A DNA stretch of 33,066 nt from contig CALKMW010000016.1 of NCBI GenBank assembly GCA_938092205.1, positions 1-33,066 on the forward strand, in the 5' to 3' direction. The notes beneath the pieces were generated by a model. It was not told the origin of the DNA and did no database searches. It saw only the letters and a program-made list of their open reading frames with translations. Source of the stretch: an uncultured Pseudomonadales bacterium (GTDB taxonomy: Bacteria; Pseudomonadota; Gammaproteobacteria; Pseudomonadales; Porticoccaceae). Shown here piece after piece: positions 17,539-26,010 of this stretch. The translations under genes were made by a program, and so were the position numbers. Each line of letters begins with the position of its first letter. Positions within the stretch are counted from its first letter, which is position 1.

Positions 17539-18798
17539 ATGAAAAAAAATGCATTTTACGCGCAGTCAGGTGGTGTTACTGCGGTAATTAATGCTTCGGC
17601 TTGTGGGGTTATTGAAGCCTGTCGTAGCGAAAGCCATAAAATAGGCACTCTGTATGCAGGTCTAAACGGAATTATTGGTGCGCTCGAGGAAAATTTAATT
17701 GATACCAGTTTAGAGTCAGATCAAGCCATTGCTTCGTTACGGTATATTCCTGGGGGTGCCTTTGGTTCCTGTCGCTACAAATTACAGAATCTCAAAGACA
17801 ATGATGACCAGTACAGGCGCCTAATAGAAGTGTTTAAAGCGCATAATATAGGTTATTTCTTTTATAACGGTGGCGGTGATTCGGCCGATACCTGTTTAAA
17901 GGTGTCACAAATATCTGAGCTTATGGGCTATCCGGTTCAGGCTATTCATATCCCTAAAACTATAGATAATGATCTTGCATTAACTGATTGCTCGCCGGGT
18001 TTTGGTTCTGTCGCCAAGTACGTTGCGGTATCGACTAAGGAGGCAAGCCTTGATATAGCCTCAATGGCGGCCTCGTCAACCAAAGTATTTGTACTCGAGG
18101 TAATGGGTCGCCATGCCGGCTGGATCGCTGCAGCTGCAGGTCTGGCGTCGCAAGCTAAGGGCGAGCCGCCGCATATTATTTTATTCCCAGAGGTTCCATT
18201 TGAGCGAGAACAGTTTATCGCTTTAGTAAAAAAAACCGTTGAGCAGTCGGGTTACTGTGTGGTGGTGGCATCTGAAGGTGTTAGCTATGCTAACGGTGAT
18301 TTGTTGTCAGAGTCTATCGGTAAAGATGCTTTTGGCCATAAACAATTAGGCGGGGTAGCCCCAGCGCTATGCAGTATGATCAAGCATTCGCTCGATTATA
18401 AATACCATTATGCGATAGCCGACTATTTGCAGCGTTCCGCACGACATATGGCTTCTAAAACTGACGTTGAACAGGCGTATGCTGTAGGCAGAGCCGCGGT
18501 AAATGCAGCCTTGGCAGGCAAAAATGCGCTAATGGTCAGTATTAAGCGAGATGCTAGCAAGCCCTATGCCTGGTCATTGGGCGAGGTGCCCCTGAGCGCG
18601 GTAGCCAATCAGGAGAAAAAAATGCCCCAGGCATTTATTAGCAAGAATGGCTTTGGTATTACGCAGCAAGCAAGAAATTATTTGTTGCCACTTATTGCCG
18701 GTGAGGACTATCCGCCCTATCAAAATGGCCTGCCCTATTACCCGCGGCTAAAAAATACACTGATAACTAAGCGCTGCACGCAATGGGCACTATGCTAG
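17539..18798 (+). CDS. pfp: Pyrophosphate-dependent 6-phosphofructokinase (PPi-PFK)
   Basis: This 419-residue protein phosphorylates fructose 6-phosphate, reversibly when PPi is the donor. Two residues distinguish PPi from ATP enzymes: the PKTIDND motif (139-145) has Lys where ATP-PFK has Gly, and the phosphate-donor loop is GGGDS (111-115) with Asp where ATP-PFK (GGDGS) has Gly. Both point to PPi use. The third residue is Gly rather than the usual Asp of GGDD. PGFGSVAKYVA and MGRHAGWIAA (substrate-binding segment) follow. I chose ATG 17539 because AAGGAAG lies eight bases upstream; an in-frame GTG at 17530 is too close to that site. No ATP-PFK or proton-pumping pyrophosphatase gene is in the window. 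Confidence 0.88.
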   Translation: MKKNAFYAQSGGVTAVINASACGVIEACRSESHKIGTLYAGLNGIIGALEENLIDTSLESDQAIASLRYIPGGAFGSCRYKLQNLKDNDDQYRRLIEVFKAHNIGYFFYNGGGDSADTCLKVSQISELMGYPVQAIHIPKTIDNDLALTDCSPGFGSVAKYVAVSTKEASLDIASMAASSTKVFVLEVMGRHAGWIAAAAGLASQAKGEPPHIILFPEVPFEREQFIALVKKTVEQSGYCVVVASEGVSYANGDLLSESIGKDAFGHKQLGGVAPALCSMIKHSLDYKYHYAIADYLQRSARHMASKTDVEQAYAVGRAAVNAALAGKNALMVSIKRDASKPYAWSLGEVPLSAVANQEKKMPQAFISKNGFGITQQARNYLLPLIAGEDYPPYQNGLPYYPRLKNTLITKRCTQWALC

Positions 18799-18844
18799 CG
18801 GCTAATTTATTGTTCTAATAGGCTTTTACCTCATAGGACAGTTT

Positions 18845-20233
18845 ATGCATCTGCATTTTTTGGGTATTTGCGGCACATTTATGGGAAGCTTGGCTCAGTT
18901 GGCCAAGTCCGCCGGTCATCAGGTGTCTGGTTGTGATGCCAATGTCTATCCGCCGATGAGTACTCAGTTACAACAGGCGGGTATCGATTTAGTGGAAGGC
19001 TTTGACCCAATTCAATTAAAGCCTGCGCCAGACTTAATTATTGTTGGCAATGCGCTATCTCGCGGCAACCCCTGTATTGAATATATGTTGGATAATAAAC
19101 TTGCCTATACCTCCGGCCCTCAGTGGTTGGGTGAAAATATTTTAAAAGATAAGCACGTTATTTCTGTGTCTGGCACCCATGGCAAAACCTCGACCAGTAG
19201 CATGCTGGCAAAAATACTCGATACAGCGGGTTATCATCCTGGGTATTTGATCGGTGGCGTGCCTAAAGACTTTGGGGTATCCGCACGCATTGGAGGGACT
19301 GCTGTCGACGGTCGCAAATACTTTGTGATTGAAGCTGATGAATATGACACCGCTTTTTTCGATAAGCGATCTAAGTTCGTTCACTACCATAGCAATAGTT
19401 TGATTATTAATAATCTTGAGTATGATCATGCAGATATCTTTGATGACCTAGCCGCTATTCAGCGTCAATTCCATCACTGTGTGCGGACCTTGCCCAGTAA
19501 CGGCAATGTTATTTACCCAGCAGGTAACTCTGAGGTGTTAGAGGTTCTTGAGCAGGGCTGTTGGAGTCAGCAGTTAAGTTTTGGTGCTGCTGACGCCCCC
19601 TGGCAGTTCAAGCTTGCAGAGAATGACGGTTCCACATTTGCAGTGTCGCATAAGCATTCTAATCAGCAGGCTACGGTAAATTGGCAGCTGTCCGGGCTAC
19701 ATAATGTTAGTAATGCAATGGCCGCTATTGTTGCGGCATCTGAAGTTGGGGTAAGCCTTCAGCAGGCCTGTGATGCCCTGAATTCATTTGTTGGTATCAA
19801 GCGCCGTATGGAGCCGATTTATAGTGCTAAAAACATAACTGTTTATGATGACTTTGCCCATCATCCAACGGCCATCAAAACCACCCTTGAAGGGTTGCGA
19901 GCAAAAGTTGGTGATGCTCAGATAATGGCTGTGATAGAGCCAAGGTCGGCCACTATGAAGTTAGGTGTCCATCAGCAGGCGCTAAGTGATGTGGTGGGTG
20001 GCTCTGATCAGGTGTTTTGGTATCAAAATACGGCTATAGATTGGGATCTAGCATCCGTTGCTAAAGGTTGCTTGGTGCCGGCAATGATAGCCAAGAATAT
20101 CAATAGTTTATTGGATGCTGTTGTCAGCGCTGTAGGTACCGATCAAAATTCTGCTAAACCCATACATATAGTAATAATGAGTAATGGTGGCTTTGAGGGC
20201 TTTCACCGCTTGCTAGTTGAGCGGCTTAAATAA
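18845..20233 (+). CDS. mpl: UDP-N-acetylmuramate:L-alanyl-gamma-D-glutamyl-meso-DAP ligase (Mpl)
   Basis: This 462-residue Mur-ligase-family enzyme reattaches the recycled tripeptide to UDP-MurNAc using ATP, in the peptidoglycan recycling pathway of the cytoplasm. The N-terminal Rossmann-like domain starts HFLGICGTFMGSLAQLA. The ATP loop is GTHGKTS at 110-116. The central EADEYDTAFFDKRSKF and NNLEYDHADIF are Mpl/MurC-type. The C-terminal domain has YDDFAHHPTAI and EPRSATMKLG. The last two features and the length separate Mpl from MurC. AGGA seven bases before the ATG supports the start. The gene ends four bases from the opposing dtd stop. Confidence 0.95.
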   Translation: MHLHFLGICGTFMGSLAQLAKSAGHQVSGCDANVYPPMSTQLQQAGIDLVEGFDPIQLKPAPDLIIVGNALSRGNPCIEYMLDNKLAYTSGPQWLGENILKDKHVISVSGTHGKTSTSSMLAKILDTAGYHPGYLIGGVPKDFGVSARIGGTAVDGRKYFVIEADEYDTAFFDKRSKFVHYHSNSLIINNLEYDHADIFDDLAAIQRQFHHCVRTLPSNGNVIYPAGNSEVLEVLEQGCWSQQLSFGAADAPWQFKLAENDGSTFAVSHKHSNQQATVNWQLSGLHNVSNAMAAIVAASEVGVSLQQACDALNSFVGIKRRMEPIYSAKNITVYDDFAHHPTAIKTTLEGLRAKVGDAQIMAVIEPRSATMKLGVHQQALSDVVGGSDQVFWYQNTAIDWDLASVAKGCLVPAMIAKNINSLLDAVVSAVGTDQNSAKPIHIVIMSNGGFEGFHRLLVERLK

Positions 20234-20236
20234 TTG

Positions 20237-20677
20237 CTAAGTGTTAAGTAGGAACGTCACCGGTCCGTCGTTACATAGAGATACCTGCATATCTGCACCA
20301 AATTCCCCGCTGGCAGTTTTTCCGTTATGGATAGTATTAGCCTGAGCTAAGAAATAGTCATAAAGCATTTTTGCATCTGCTGGGGGTGCGGCCGAAGAAA
20401 AGCTTGGGCGCAACCCTTTTTTGGTATCGGCAGCTAGGGTAAATTGCGACACTATTAACAGATCGCCATTGATATCTGTTAAAGACCAATTCATTTTTCC
20501 GCCGTCATCGGTAAAAATACGATAGTTAAGCAGCTTTTTTAAAAGCTGATCAGCCTGATCGGTAGTATCATTTTTTTCTACGCCGAGTAATAACAGAATG
20601 CCCTGATTGATATGGCCATGCACATTATTATTAATCGATACTGAAGCTGATGAGACGCGTTGAATTAGGCCTAGCAT
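20237..20677 (-). CDS. dtd: D-aminoacyl-tRNA deacylase (Dtd)
   Basis: This 146-residue homodimeric enzyme removes D-amino acids (and Gly mischarged on tRNA-Ala) from tRNA. Both active-site motifs are present: SQFTL at 77-81 and NDGPVTF with GPVTF at 138-142. The length matches E. coli Dtd (145). A good AAGGAG lies eight bases before the ATG. It lies downstream of typA on the same strand, past a hairpin that may terminate typA. Its 3' end nearly touches mpl on the other strand. Confidence 0.95.
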   Translation of the reverse strand: MLGLIQRVSSASVSINNNVHGHINQGILLLLGVEKNDTTDQADQLLKKLLNYRIFTDDGGKMNWSLTDINGDLLIVSQFTLAADTKKGLRPSFSSAAPPADAKMLYDYFLAQANTIHNGKTASGEFGADMQVSLCNDGPVTFLLNT

Positions 20678-20773
20678 GCTAAGGCTCCTTTTTTAGGTCT
20701 AATTATAACGGGAAAGTTAGTCGGTGCTATTAATGATCATGTATCTTTTGATTTTCCAAGCATAAATCCGAAA

Positions 20774-20796
20774 AGGCTACTCGTATTGAGTAGCCT
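20774..20796 (-). terminator. Probable rho-independent terminator after typA
   Basis: A perfect 9-base stem, AGGCTACTC (20774-20782) with GAGTAGCCT (20788-20796) around a five-base loop, lies 36 bases past the typA stop. On the minus strand it is followed by TTTT and then mixed bases, so the U-tract is short and termination may be partial, allowing some readthrough into dtd. Confidence 0.6.
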
Positions 20797-20831
20797 ATCA
20801 CTGCATGGATTTTAATGTGTTGCTGAGTACT

Positions 20832-22643
20832 TTATTTGGGGGCGCGTTTACGCAGGTTTTCTGTTAGTAATTTCTTGCGAATTCTGATGCTTTCTGGCGT
20901 AACCTCAACTAGCTCGTCATCTTCAATAAACTCTAATGCTTGCTCAAGAGTATGCTTGATAGGTGGTACCAGAGTGAGTGCTTCATCAGTTCCCGATGCA
21001 CGAACGTTGGTAAGTTGCTTACCCTTGATCGGGTTAACTACTAGATCATTGCCTCTACTGTGGATGCCGACAATCTGTCCCTCATAAACATCAACCGCAT
21101 GGCCCAAGAATAAACGGCCACGAGCCTGAATATTAAATAGCGCGAAAGCTGCCGTCTTACCTTTAACCATACTGACCAAAGCGCCATTTTGGCGACTGTG
21201 AGCTTCGCCCTCTTTGTACGGGCCGTAATGATCAAAGACGCTTGTCATAATGCCAGAGCCAGAGGTTAGTGTTAAAAAGGCACCGCGGAAGCCAATAAGT
21301 CCGCGCGAGGGAATCATAAACTCAAGGCGTACTCGTCCTTTACCGTCGGGCTCCATATTAGTCATTTCACCTTTGCGGATACCCAACTCTTCCATCACCG
21401 ATCCCTGATGTTGCTCTTCAACATCAATCACAACCTGCTCATAGGGTTCCTGAACGGTGCCATCGACAACCTTGGTTACAACCTCTGGGCGAGAAACACC
21501 CATTTCAAAACCTTCACGACGCATTGTTTCAATTAATACTGAAAGGTGCAGTTCGCCGCGTCCTGAAACAATAAATTTGTCTGGAGAGTCGCCCTGCGTG
21601 ACTCGCAACGCCACGTTGTGAATCAATTCTTGATCAAGTCGATCTTTAATATTCCTAGTAGTAACGTACTTTCCTTCTAAGCCAGCGAAAGGTGAGTTAT
21701 TTACAATAAAGGTCATACTCACTGTCGGCTCATCAACGCTGAGAGCGGGTAGAGATTCTATATGTTCTGGGTCGCAAAGCGTGTCTGAGATACCAAGACC
21801 ATCGATACCATTAATACAAACAATATCGCCTGCTTCCGCTAAGTCTGTTTCTACCTGGTCAAGCCCAAGATAGCCCTTGACGTTTAACACCTTGCCTTTA
21901 CGCTCTTTACCATCTGCTGCTTTAACCACTACCTGCTGCCCTGGCTTTAATGTGCCTCGAGTGATTCGTCCAACACCGATAACGCCAACATAGCTATCAT
22001 AAGCCAGTGCTGAAATCTGCATTTGGAATGGACCGTTAATATCAACCTTGGGGGAAGGAACGTCAGAAGCAATCATTTCGTATAGCGGAGTCATGTCCTC
22101 TGCCATATTGTCAGCGTCAGTTCCGGCAATGCCGTTTAACGCTGAAGCATAAATAACTGGGAAGTCGAGCTGTTCATCGGTAGCGCCAAGGCTATCAAAA
22201 AGATCAAATACCTGATCCATTACCCAGTCTGGTCGTGCGCCGGGACGATCTACTTTGTTGATAACTACAATTGGACGCAAGCCTTGCTCAAAGGCTTTAG
22301 AGGTTACAAATCGTGTTTGCGGCATGGGGCCATCTACGGCATCTACCAGAAGGAGTACCGAGTCAACCATAGAAAGTACACGCTCAACTTCACCGCCAAA
22401 ATCAGCGTGACCTGGTGTATCTACAATATTGATGCGGTAGTCATTCCAGTTGATCGCAGTGTTCTTGGCAAGAATGGTAATGCCACGCTCTTTTTCCTGA
22501 TCGTTAGAGTCCATTAGTCTCTCGGAGCCAACGTCCTTGCGATCCAGAGTGCCTGATTGGCTCAGAAGTTTATCGACCAAGGTGGTTTTACCGTGATCAA
22601 CGTGGGCGATAATGGCAATATTGCGCAAATTTTCAATAGACAT
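20832..22643 (-). CDS. typA: Ribosome-binding GTPase TypA/BipA
   Basis: This 603-residue translational GTPase of the EF-G/LepA group binds 70S ribosomes and is linked to 50S assembly and growth under stress and cold. The G domain has AHVDHGKTT (13-21), [15 protein letters not shown] and [12 protein letters not shown]. The following beta-barrel domain, EF-G-like domains and the TypA-specific C-terminus ([39 protein letters not shown]) are all present. The length is close to E. coli BipA (607). AGGT lies seven bases before the ATG. It is divergent from glnA, with a 605-base region between them. Confidence 0.97.
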   Translation of the reverse strand: MSIENLRNIAIIAHVDHGKTTLVDKLLSQSGTLDRKDVGSERLMDSNDQEKERGITILAKNTAINWNDYRINIVDTPGHADFGGEVERVLSMVDSVLLLVDAVDGPMPQTRFVTSKAFEQGLRPIVVINKVDRPGARPDWVMDQVFDLFDSLGATDEQLDFPVIYASALNGIAGTDADNMAEDMTPLYEMIASDVPSPKVDINGPFQMQISALAYDSYVGVIGVGRITRGTLKPGQQVVVKAADGKERKGKVLNVKGYLGLDQVETDLAEAGDIVCINGIDGLGISDTLCDPEHIESLPALSVDEPTVSMTFIVNNSPFAGLEGKYVTTRNIKDRLDQELIHNVALRVTQGDSPDKFIVSGRGELHLSVLIETMRREGFEMGVSRPEVVTKVVDGTVQEPYEQVVIDVEEQHQGSVMEELGIRKGEMTNMEPDGKGRVRLEFMIPSRGLIGFRGAFLTLTSGSGIMTSVFDHYGPYKEGEAHSRQNGALVSMVKGKTAAFALFNIQARGRLFLGHAVDVYEGQIVGIHSRGNDLVVNPIKGKQLTNVRASGTDEALTLVPPIKHTLEQALEFIEDDELVEVTPESIRIRKKLLTENLRKRAPK

Positions 22644-22684
22644 GAAGATACCTGATGTTGGCCGTAAGGCGCGAAAAAGTCGCG

Positions 22685-22690
22685 ATTATA
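22685..22690 (-). promoter_or_regulatory. Likely -10 box of the typA promoter
   Basis: The minus strand reads TATAAT here, about 40 bases upstream of the typA ATG, within CGTATAATCGCG. No good -35 hexamer lies 16-18 bases further upstream, so this is a partial promoter call. Confidence 0.45.
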
Positions 22691-22914
22691 CGAGAATTTC
22701 AGGGAACTGCTATAAAAGTTTTTAATCTTTGTGCTTTTTTGTTGGTTAATCTGCCCTGTAAAAGGGTTCTAAGGCCGGTTGAGGTCAGTAATTGGCTGGG
22801 AAAATGGCCTTGCGTCAAAGTTATGGGTGAAATTTAGCCGCTCAATTTAGCCAGCCTTTTTAAGTTTGCAGAAGATCGATTTTATCTATCTTTTAATATA
22901 GAGGAGATATTTAA

Positions 22915-22937
22915 CCCCAGTATGCTTTATACTGGGG
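22915..22937. other. Perfect 9-bp hairpin of unknown role upstream of glnA
   Basis: CCCCAGTAT (22915-22923), loop GCTTT, ATACTGGGG (22929-22937). Neither strand has a convincing T-run after it, so it is not a standard terminator. It sits about 37 bases before the first NtrC dyad and could be a protein-binding dyad or an insulator against typA-side transcription. Confidence 0.5.
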
Positions 22938-22973
22938 CACTTCTGAGCTGATCGGCCGAGATCTGCTAAATAA

Positions 22974-22988
22974 GCACCAAAATAGTGC
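22974..22988. promoter_or_regulatory. NtrC-binding site (distal, glnA)
   Basis: GCACCAAAATAGTGC matches the NtrC enhancer pattern GCACYA-N3-TGGTGC with one changed base in the right arm. Its centre is about 168 bases before the predicted start of the main sigma54 promoter. Confidence 0.8.
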
Positions 22989-23003
22989 TACAATTGAGCA
23001 GAT

Positions 23004-23018
23004 GCACCACATTGGTGC
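23004..23018. promoter_or_regulatory. NtrC-binding site (proximal, glnA)
   Basis: GCACCACATTGGTGC is a perfect 6-3-6 NtrC palindrome. Its centre is 30 bases from that of the distal site, close to three helical turns, which suits cooperative binding of NtrC dimers on one face of the DNA. Confidence 0.85.
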
Positions 23019-23029
23019 TATTAGGTGCT

Positions 23030-23045
23030 TGGCAATTTTTTTGCT
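23030..23045 (+). promoter_or_regulatory. Second sigma54-like promoter element upstream of glnA
   Basis: TGGCAATTTTTTTGCT has GG and GC separated by ten bases, as sigma54 RNA polymerase requires, and a T-run spacer. It begins only 12 bases after the proximal NtrC dyad and 93 bases upstream of the better element. It may be a weak promoter, a nonproductive sigma54 binding site or a chance match. Confidence 0.45.
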
Positions 23046-23122
23046 ATCAAGCGCCTAAGCCTTGGCAGTGCATTCTAGACGAGTTGCCATTTAAAGCAGT
23101 AAATAATTTTGGCTTTAAAGTT

Positions 23123-23138
23123 TGGCACAAGAATTGCA
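23123..23138 (+). promoter_or_regulatory. Sigma54 promoter of glnA
   Basis: TGGCAC-N5-TTGCA matches the -24/-12 consensus at every conserved base. The start of transcription would be near 23149, leaving about a 100-base leader before the glnA ATG. Confidence 0.88.
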
Positions 23139-23248
23139 AGTCACATCAGGGATTAATAAGGCATTTGATGCTTAAAACATAAGCTCATAGCCAAAAGAAC
23201 GACCAATTAAGTTAGTTTTACACGAATTAAAGTAAAGTGGAGAAAAAA

Positions 23249-24655
23249 ATGTCTAACAAGACCCTAGATCTTATTAAAGAAAGTGAAGCCCGTTGGGTTG
23301 ATCTTCGTTTCACCGACACCAAAGGTAAAGAGCAGCATGTGTCTATACCCATTTCTGAAGTAGGCGAAGATTTCTTTGTCGAAGGAAAAATGTTTGATGG
23401 GTCATCAATTTCTGGCTGGAAAGGTATCAATGAATCAGACATGATTCTTATGCCTGACGACAGCACAGCTGTTTTAGATCCTTTTACTGACGAAACAACA
23501 GTAATTGTCCGTTGTGGAATTGTTGAACCTACAACAATGCAAGGTTATGAGCGTGATCCGCGTTCTATCGCTGAGCGTGCTGAGCAATACCTAGAGTCAA
23601 CTGGCTTAGGTGATACAGCTTACTTTGGTCCAGAGCCTGAATTCTTTGTATTTGATGACGTTAAGTGGGGCGCTGATATGAGTGGTGCTTTCTACAAGAT
23701 CTCTTCTGAAGAAGCGGCTTGGTCATCATCTGCTGAACTTCCTGATGGCAATATGGGTCACCGTCCTGGCGTTAAAGGCGGTTATTTCCCCGTACCTCCA
23801 GTGGACAGCCTTCACGATATGCGTGCCGCAATGTGTGGTGCCATGGAGCAAATGGGTCTTGACGTAGAAGTACATCACCATGAAGTGGGTACAGCAGGTC
23901 AGTGCGAAATTGGTATTCGTTTTAATACGCTGGTTAAGAAAGCTGATGAAGTTCAAATTCTTAAGTACTGTGTGCACAACGTAGCTCATGCCTACGGTAA
24001 AACAGCAACCTTTATGCCTAAGCCACTCGTTGGCGATAATGGTTCTGGTATGCATTGTCACCAGTCATTCTGGAAAAATGGTGAAAACCAATTCGCTGGT
24101 GACGGTTATGCAGGTCTAAGTGAAACTGCTCTTTACTACATCGGTGGTATTATTAAGCACGCTAAGGCAATCAATGCATTTGCCAATGCGTCAACCAACT
24201 CATACAAGCGTTTGATTCCAGGATTCGAAGCGCCAGTAATGCTGGCATACTCAGCGCGTAACCGCTCTGCATCAATTCGTATTCCTTATGTGCCTAGCCC
24301 TAAAGGTAAGCGTATTGAAGCTCGTTTCGGTGATCCAACGGCTAACCCATACCTAATGTTTGCGGCTATGCTTATGGCGGGTATCGATGGCGTTAAAAAC
24401 AAAATTCACCCAGGTGATGCAGCTGATAAAGATCTTTATGATCTTCCAGCTGAAGAAGCAGCAGCTATTCCACAGGTTGCTGGTAGCTTGAGAGAAGCAC
24501 TTGACGAATTAGATGGTGATCGTGAGTTCTTAACCGCTGGTGACGTATTCACTAACGATATGATTGATGCTTACATCGAGTTGAAGATGGAAGAAGTATA
24601 TGCCGTTGAACATACAACTCACCCAATTGAGTTCGATATGTACTACAGTTGCTAA
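23249..24655 (+). CDS. glnA: Glutamine synthetase type I (GlnA)
   Basis: This 468-residue enzyme condenses ammonium and glutamate to glutamine with ATP; the active form is a cytoplasmic dodecamer. Signatures are [12 protein letters not shown] near 53, [11 protein letters not shown] near 130, [12 protein letters not shown] near 210, the ATP segment [16 protein letters not shown], and [10 protein letters not shown]397 in LYDLP is the site adenylylated by GlnE in enteric bacteria, so activity is probably controlled covalently as well. The ATG at 23249 has GGAG six bases upstream; an in-frame GTG at 23237 overlaps that site and is rejected. Expression should depend on NtrC and sigma54. A strong terminator follows. 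Confidence 0.98.
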   Translation: MSNKTLDLIKESEARWVDLRFTDTKGKEQHVSIPISEVGEDFFVEGKMFDGSSISGWKGINESDMILMPDDSTAVLDPFTDETTVIVRCGIVEPTTMQGYERDPRSIAERAEQYLESTGLGDTAYFGPEPEFFVFDDVKWGADMSGAFYKISSEEAAWSSSAELPDGNMGHRPGVKGGYFPVPPVDSLHDMRAAMCGAMEQMGLDVEVHHHEVGTAGQCEIGIRFNTLVKKADEVQILKYCVHNVAHAYGKTATFMPKPLVGDNGSGMHCHQSFWKNGENQFAGDGYAGLSETALYYIGGIIKHAKAINAFANASTNSYKRLIPGFEAPVMLAYSARNRSASIRIPYVPSPKGKRIEARFGDPTANPYLMFAAMLMAGIDGVKNKIHPGDAADKDLYDLPAEEAAAIPQVAGSLREALDELDGDREFLTAGDVFTNDMIDAYIELKMEEVYAVEHTTHPIEFDMYYSC

Positions 24656-24686
24656 GTACTGTTTTTGCAGCGTGAAAGCGCAGCAA

Positions 24687-24724
24687 ATAAAAAACCCGGC
24701 GCCATCAGGTGCCGGGTTTTTTTT
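24687..24724 (+). terminator. Rho-independent terminator after glnA
   Basis: CCCGGCGCC (24695-24703), loop ATCA, GGTGCCGGG (24708-24716), with one G-U pair in RNA, then eight T. It starts 40 bases after the glnA stop and should separate glnA from ntrBC transcription. Confidence 0.93.
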
Positions 24725-24752
24725 ACCTGTAATTAATGGCATCTATAAATAC

Positions 24753-24767
24753 GCACCAAAATAGTGC
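24753..24767. promoter_or_regulatory. NtrC-binding site upstream of ntrBC
   Basis: GCACCAAAATAGTGC is identical to the distal glnA site. It lies about 134 bases before the predicted sigma54 start of ntrB, a typical enhancer distance. Confidence 0.8.
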
Positions 24768-24867
24768 ATACTCTATTTTGGCGGTCATTATTTGGTAAAA
24801 AAATTGATCAAATGTCAGGTTATTTCATTGTTATGCAAGTCAATTACATCAAAATAATACCAATACT

Positions 24868-24883
24868 TGGCGCGCAAATTGCA
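24868..24883 (+). promoter_or_regulatory. Sigma54 promoter of ntrBC
   Basis: TGGCGC-N5-TTGCA differs from the consensus only in one base of the -24 box (G for A). GG-N10-GC spacing is correct. Transcription would start near 24894, about 34 bases before the ntrB GTG. Confidence 0.78.
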
Positions 24884-24927
24884 AGTTAAGCAAATGCACT
24901 GAACTATCAGTTGGGAGATGCCCAAAA

Positions 24928-26004
24928 GTGGTTTCACAAAAGATACATCATTTTTTAATCGACAACCTCAATACAGCCGTGTTGCTGCTAGATGAGCATT
25001 TAACGGTTGAATACGCAAATGCTGCATTTGAGGCCTTGTTGCAAGTCAGCAGCTCTCGGTTACAAGGTTTGCCGGCAAGCGCTTTGTTTAGAGATGGCGA
25101 CAATGTGTTGAGCAGTATTGAGGCTTCGCTAGCTAGTGGGCGCCCCTATACCCGACGCCATGAGTTTTTGGATACCTATTCTGCGGGACCGATTAAAGTT
25201 GATTACTCAGGTATTCCCATTGAGTTAGACGGGGAAAAGAAGCTATTAATGGAGCTTCAGCCCATTGACCGGTTCTTAAAAATTAACCGTGAAGAGGCAA
25301 TGCTGTCTGTTCAAGACACATCAAAGACTTTGATTCGCGGTTTAGCACACGAAATCAAAAATCCTCTTGGAGGTATTCGCGGTGCCGCACAGTTATTAGA
25401 TGACGAAATTGCTGAGCAGAGTTTAGACAGTGAGACCAGAGAGCTTTGTCAGATTATTATGACTGAAACCGATCGCTTAAGAAATCTAGTTGATCGCTTA
25501 TTGGGTCCTAATCAGGTTCCAACTTATACGCAAATAAGTATCCATGAAGTAACAGAACGCGTTGTGGTTTTAATGCAGGCTGAGCTACAGGGGCAAATTG
25601 AGATTATTCGTGATTATGATCCGAGTATTCCGCCGATTGAGGGGGATGCCGAGCAGCTGATTCAGGCGGTGCTGAATGTGGCTAGAAATGCCATGCAGGC
25701 GCTGATCGATTGTGAGCAAAAACAGCCAAAAATAACCTTTAGAACCAGGGTTAGTAGGAGTTTCACCATTGCTGGTCAGCGCCACAAAATGATTTGTAAA
25801 ATTGAAATTATAGACAATGGCCCTGGCGTATCGGAAGAGATCAAAGAGCAGATATTCTTCCCCATGATCAGCGGTCGCAAGCAGGGTACAGGCCTGGGGC
25901 TAACCATTGCGCAAAATGCCGTTAATGGCCACCAGGGCACCATAGAATGTGATTCGAGACCAGGTGATACCTGTTTCTCTATATATTTACCAATAAAGGC
26001 ATAG
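24928..26004 (+). CDS. glnL: Nitrogen regulation sensor histidine kinase NtrB (GlnL)
   Basis: This 358-residue soluble histidine kinase/phosphatase sets the phosphorylation of NtrC according to PII signalling. An N-terminal PAS domain covers about 5-115. The phosphorylated histidine is H141 in RGLAHEIKNPLGG. The ATP domain has N254 (NVARNAMQAL), DNGPG at 296-300 and GTGLGL at 320-325. No membrane segment is present, as expected. The start is GTG with GGGAG ten bases upstream; an ATG at 24918 is in another frame. ntrC follows six bases after the stop. Unlike the enteric glnALG operon without a break, here ntrBC has its own NtrC site and sigma54 promoter. Confidence 0.95.
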   Translation: MVSQKIHHFLIDNLNTAVLLLDEHLTVEYANAAFEALLQVSSSRLQGLPASALFRDGDNVLSSIEASLASGRPYTRRHEFLDTYSAGPIKVDYSGIPIELDGEKKLLMELQPIDRFLKINREEAMLSVQDTSKTLIRGLAHEIKNPLGGIRGAAQLLDDEIAEQSLDSETRELCQIIMTETDRLRNLVDRLLGPNQVPTYTQISIHEVTERVVVLMQAELQGQIEIIRDYDPSIPPIEGDAEQLIQAVLNVARNAMQALIDCEQKQPKITFRTRVSRSFTIAGQRHKMICKIEIIDNGPGVSEEIKEQIFFPMISGRKQGTGLGLTIAQNAVNGHQGTIECDSRPGDTCFSIYLPIKA

Positions 26005-26010
26005 TTTTAA

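Larger units (their letters stand above)
22644..23248. other. 605-base divergent typA-glnA regulatory region
   Basis: This gene-free stretch holds, in order: the typA -10 box (22685), a GC-capped hairpin (22915-22937), two NtrC-type dyads (22974-22988 and 23004-23018), a second sigma54-like element (23030-23045), the main sigma54 promoter (23123-23138) and a roughly 100-base glnA leader. Short frames in it lack ribosome sites and family resemblance. The part from about 22700 to 22900 shows nothing I can name. Confidence 0.7.

Noticed and set aside
22922-22951. Nine-codon ATG frame after GAGGAGA near the 9-bp hairpin
   Set aside because: The spacing from the putative ribosome site is too long and the peptide is too short to support; the hairpin explains the sequence better.
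22985-23182. 65-codon plus-strand frame in the glnA upstream region
   Set aside because: It runs through the NtrC dyads and the sigma54 promoter and lacks a ribosome site; the DNA is better explained as regulatory.
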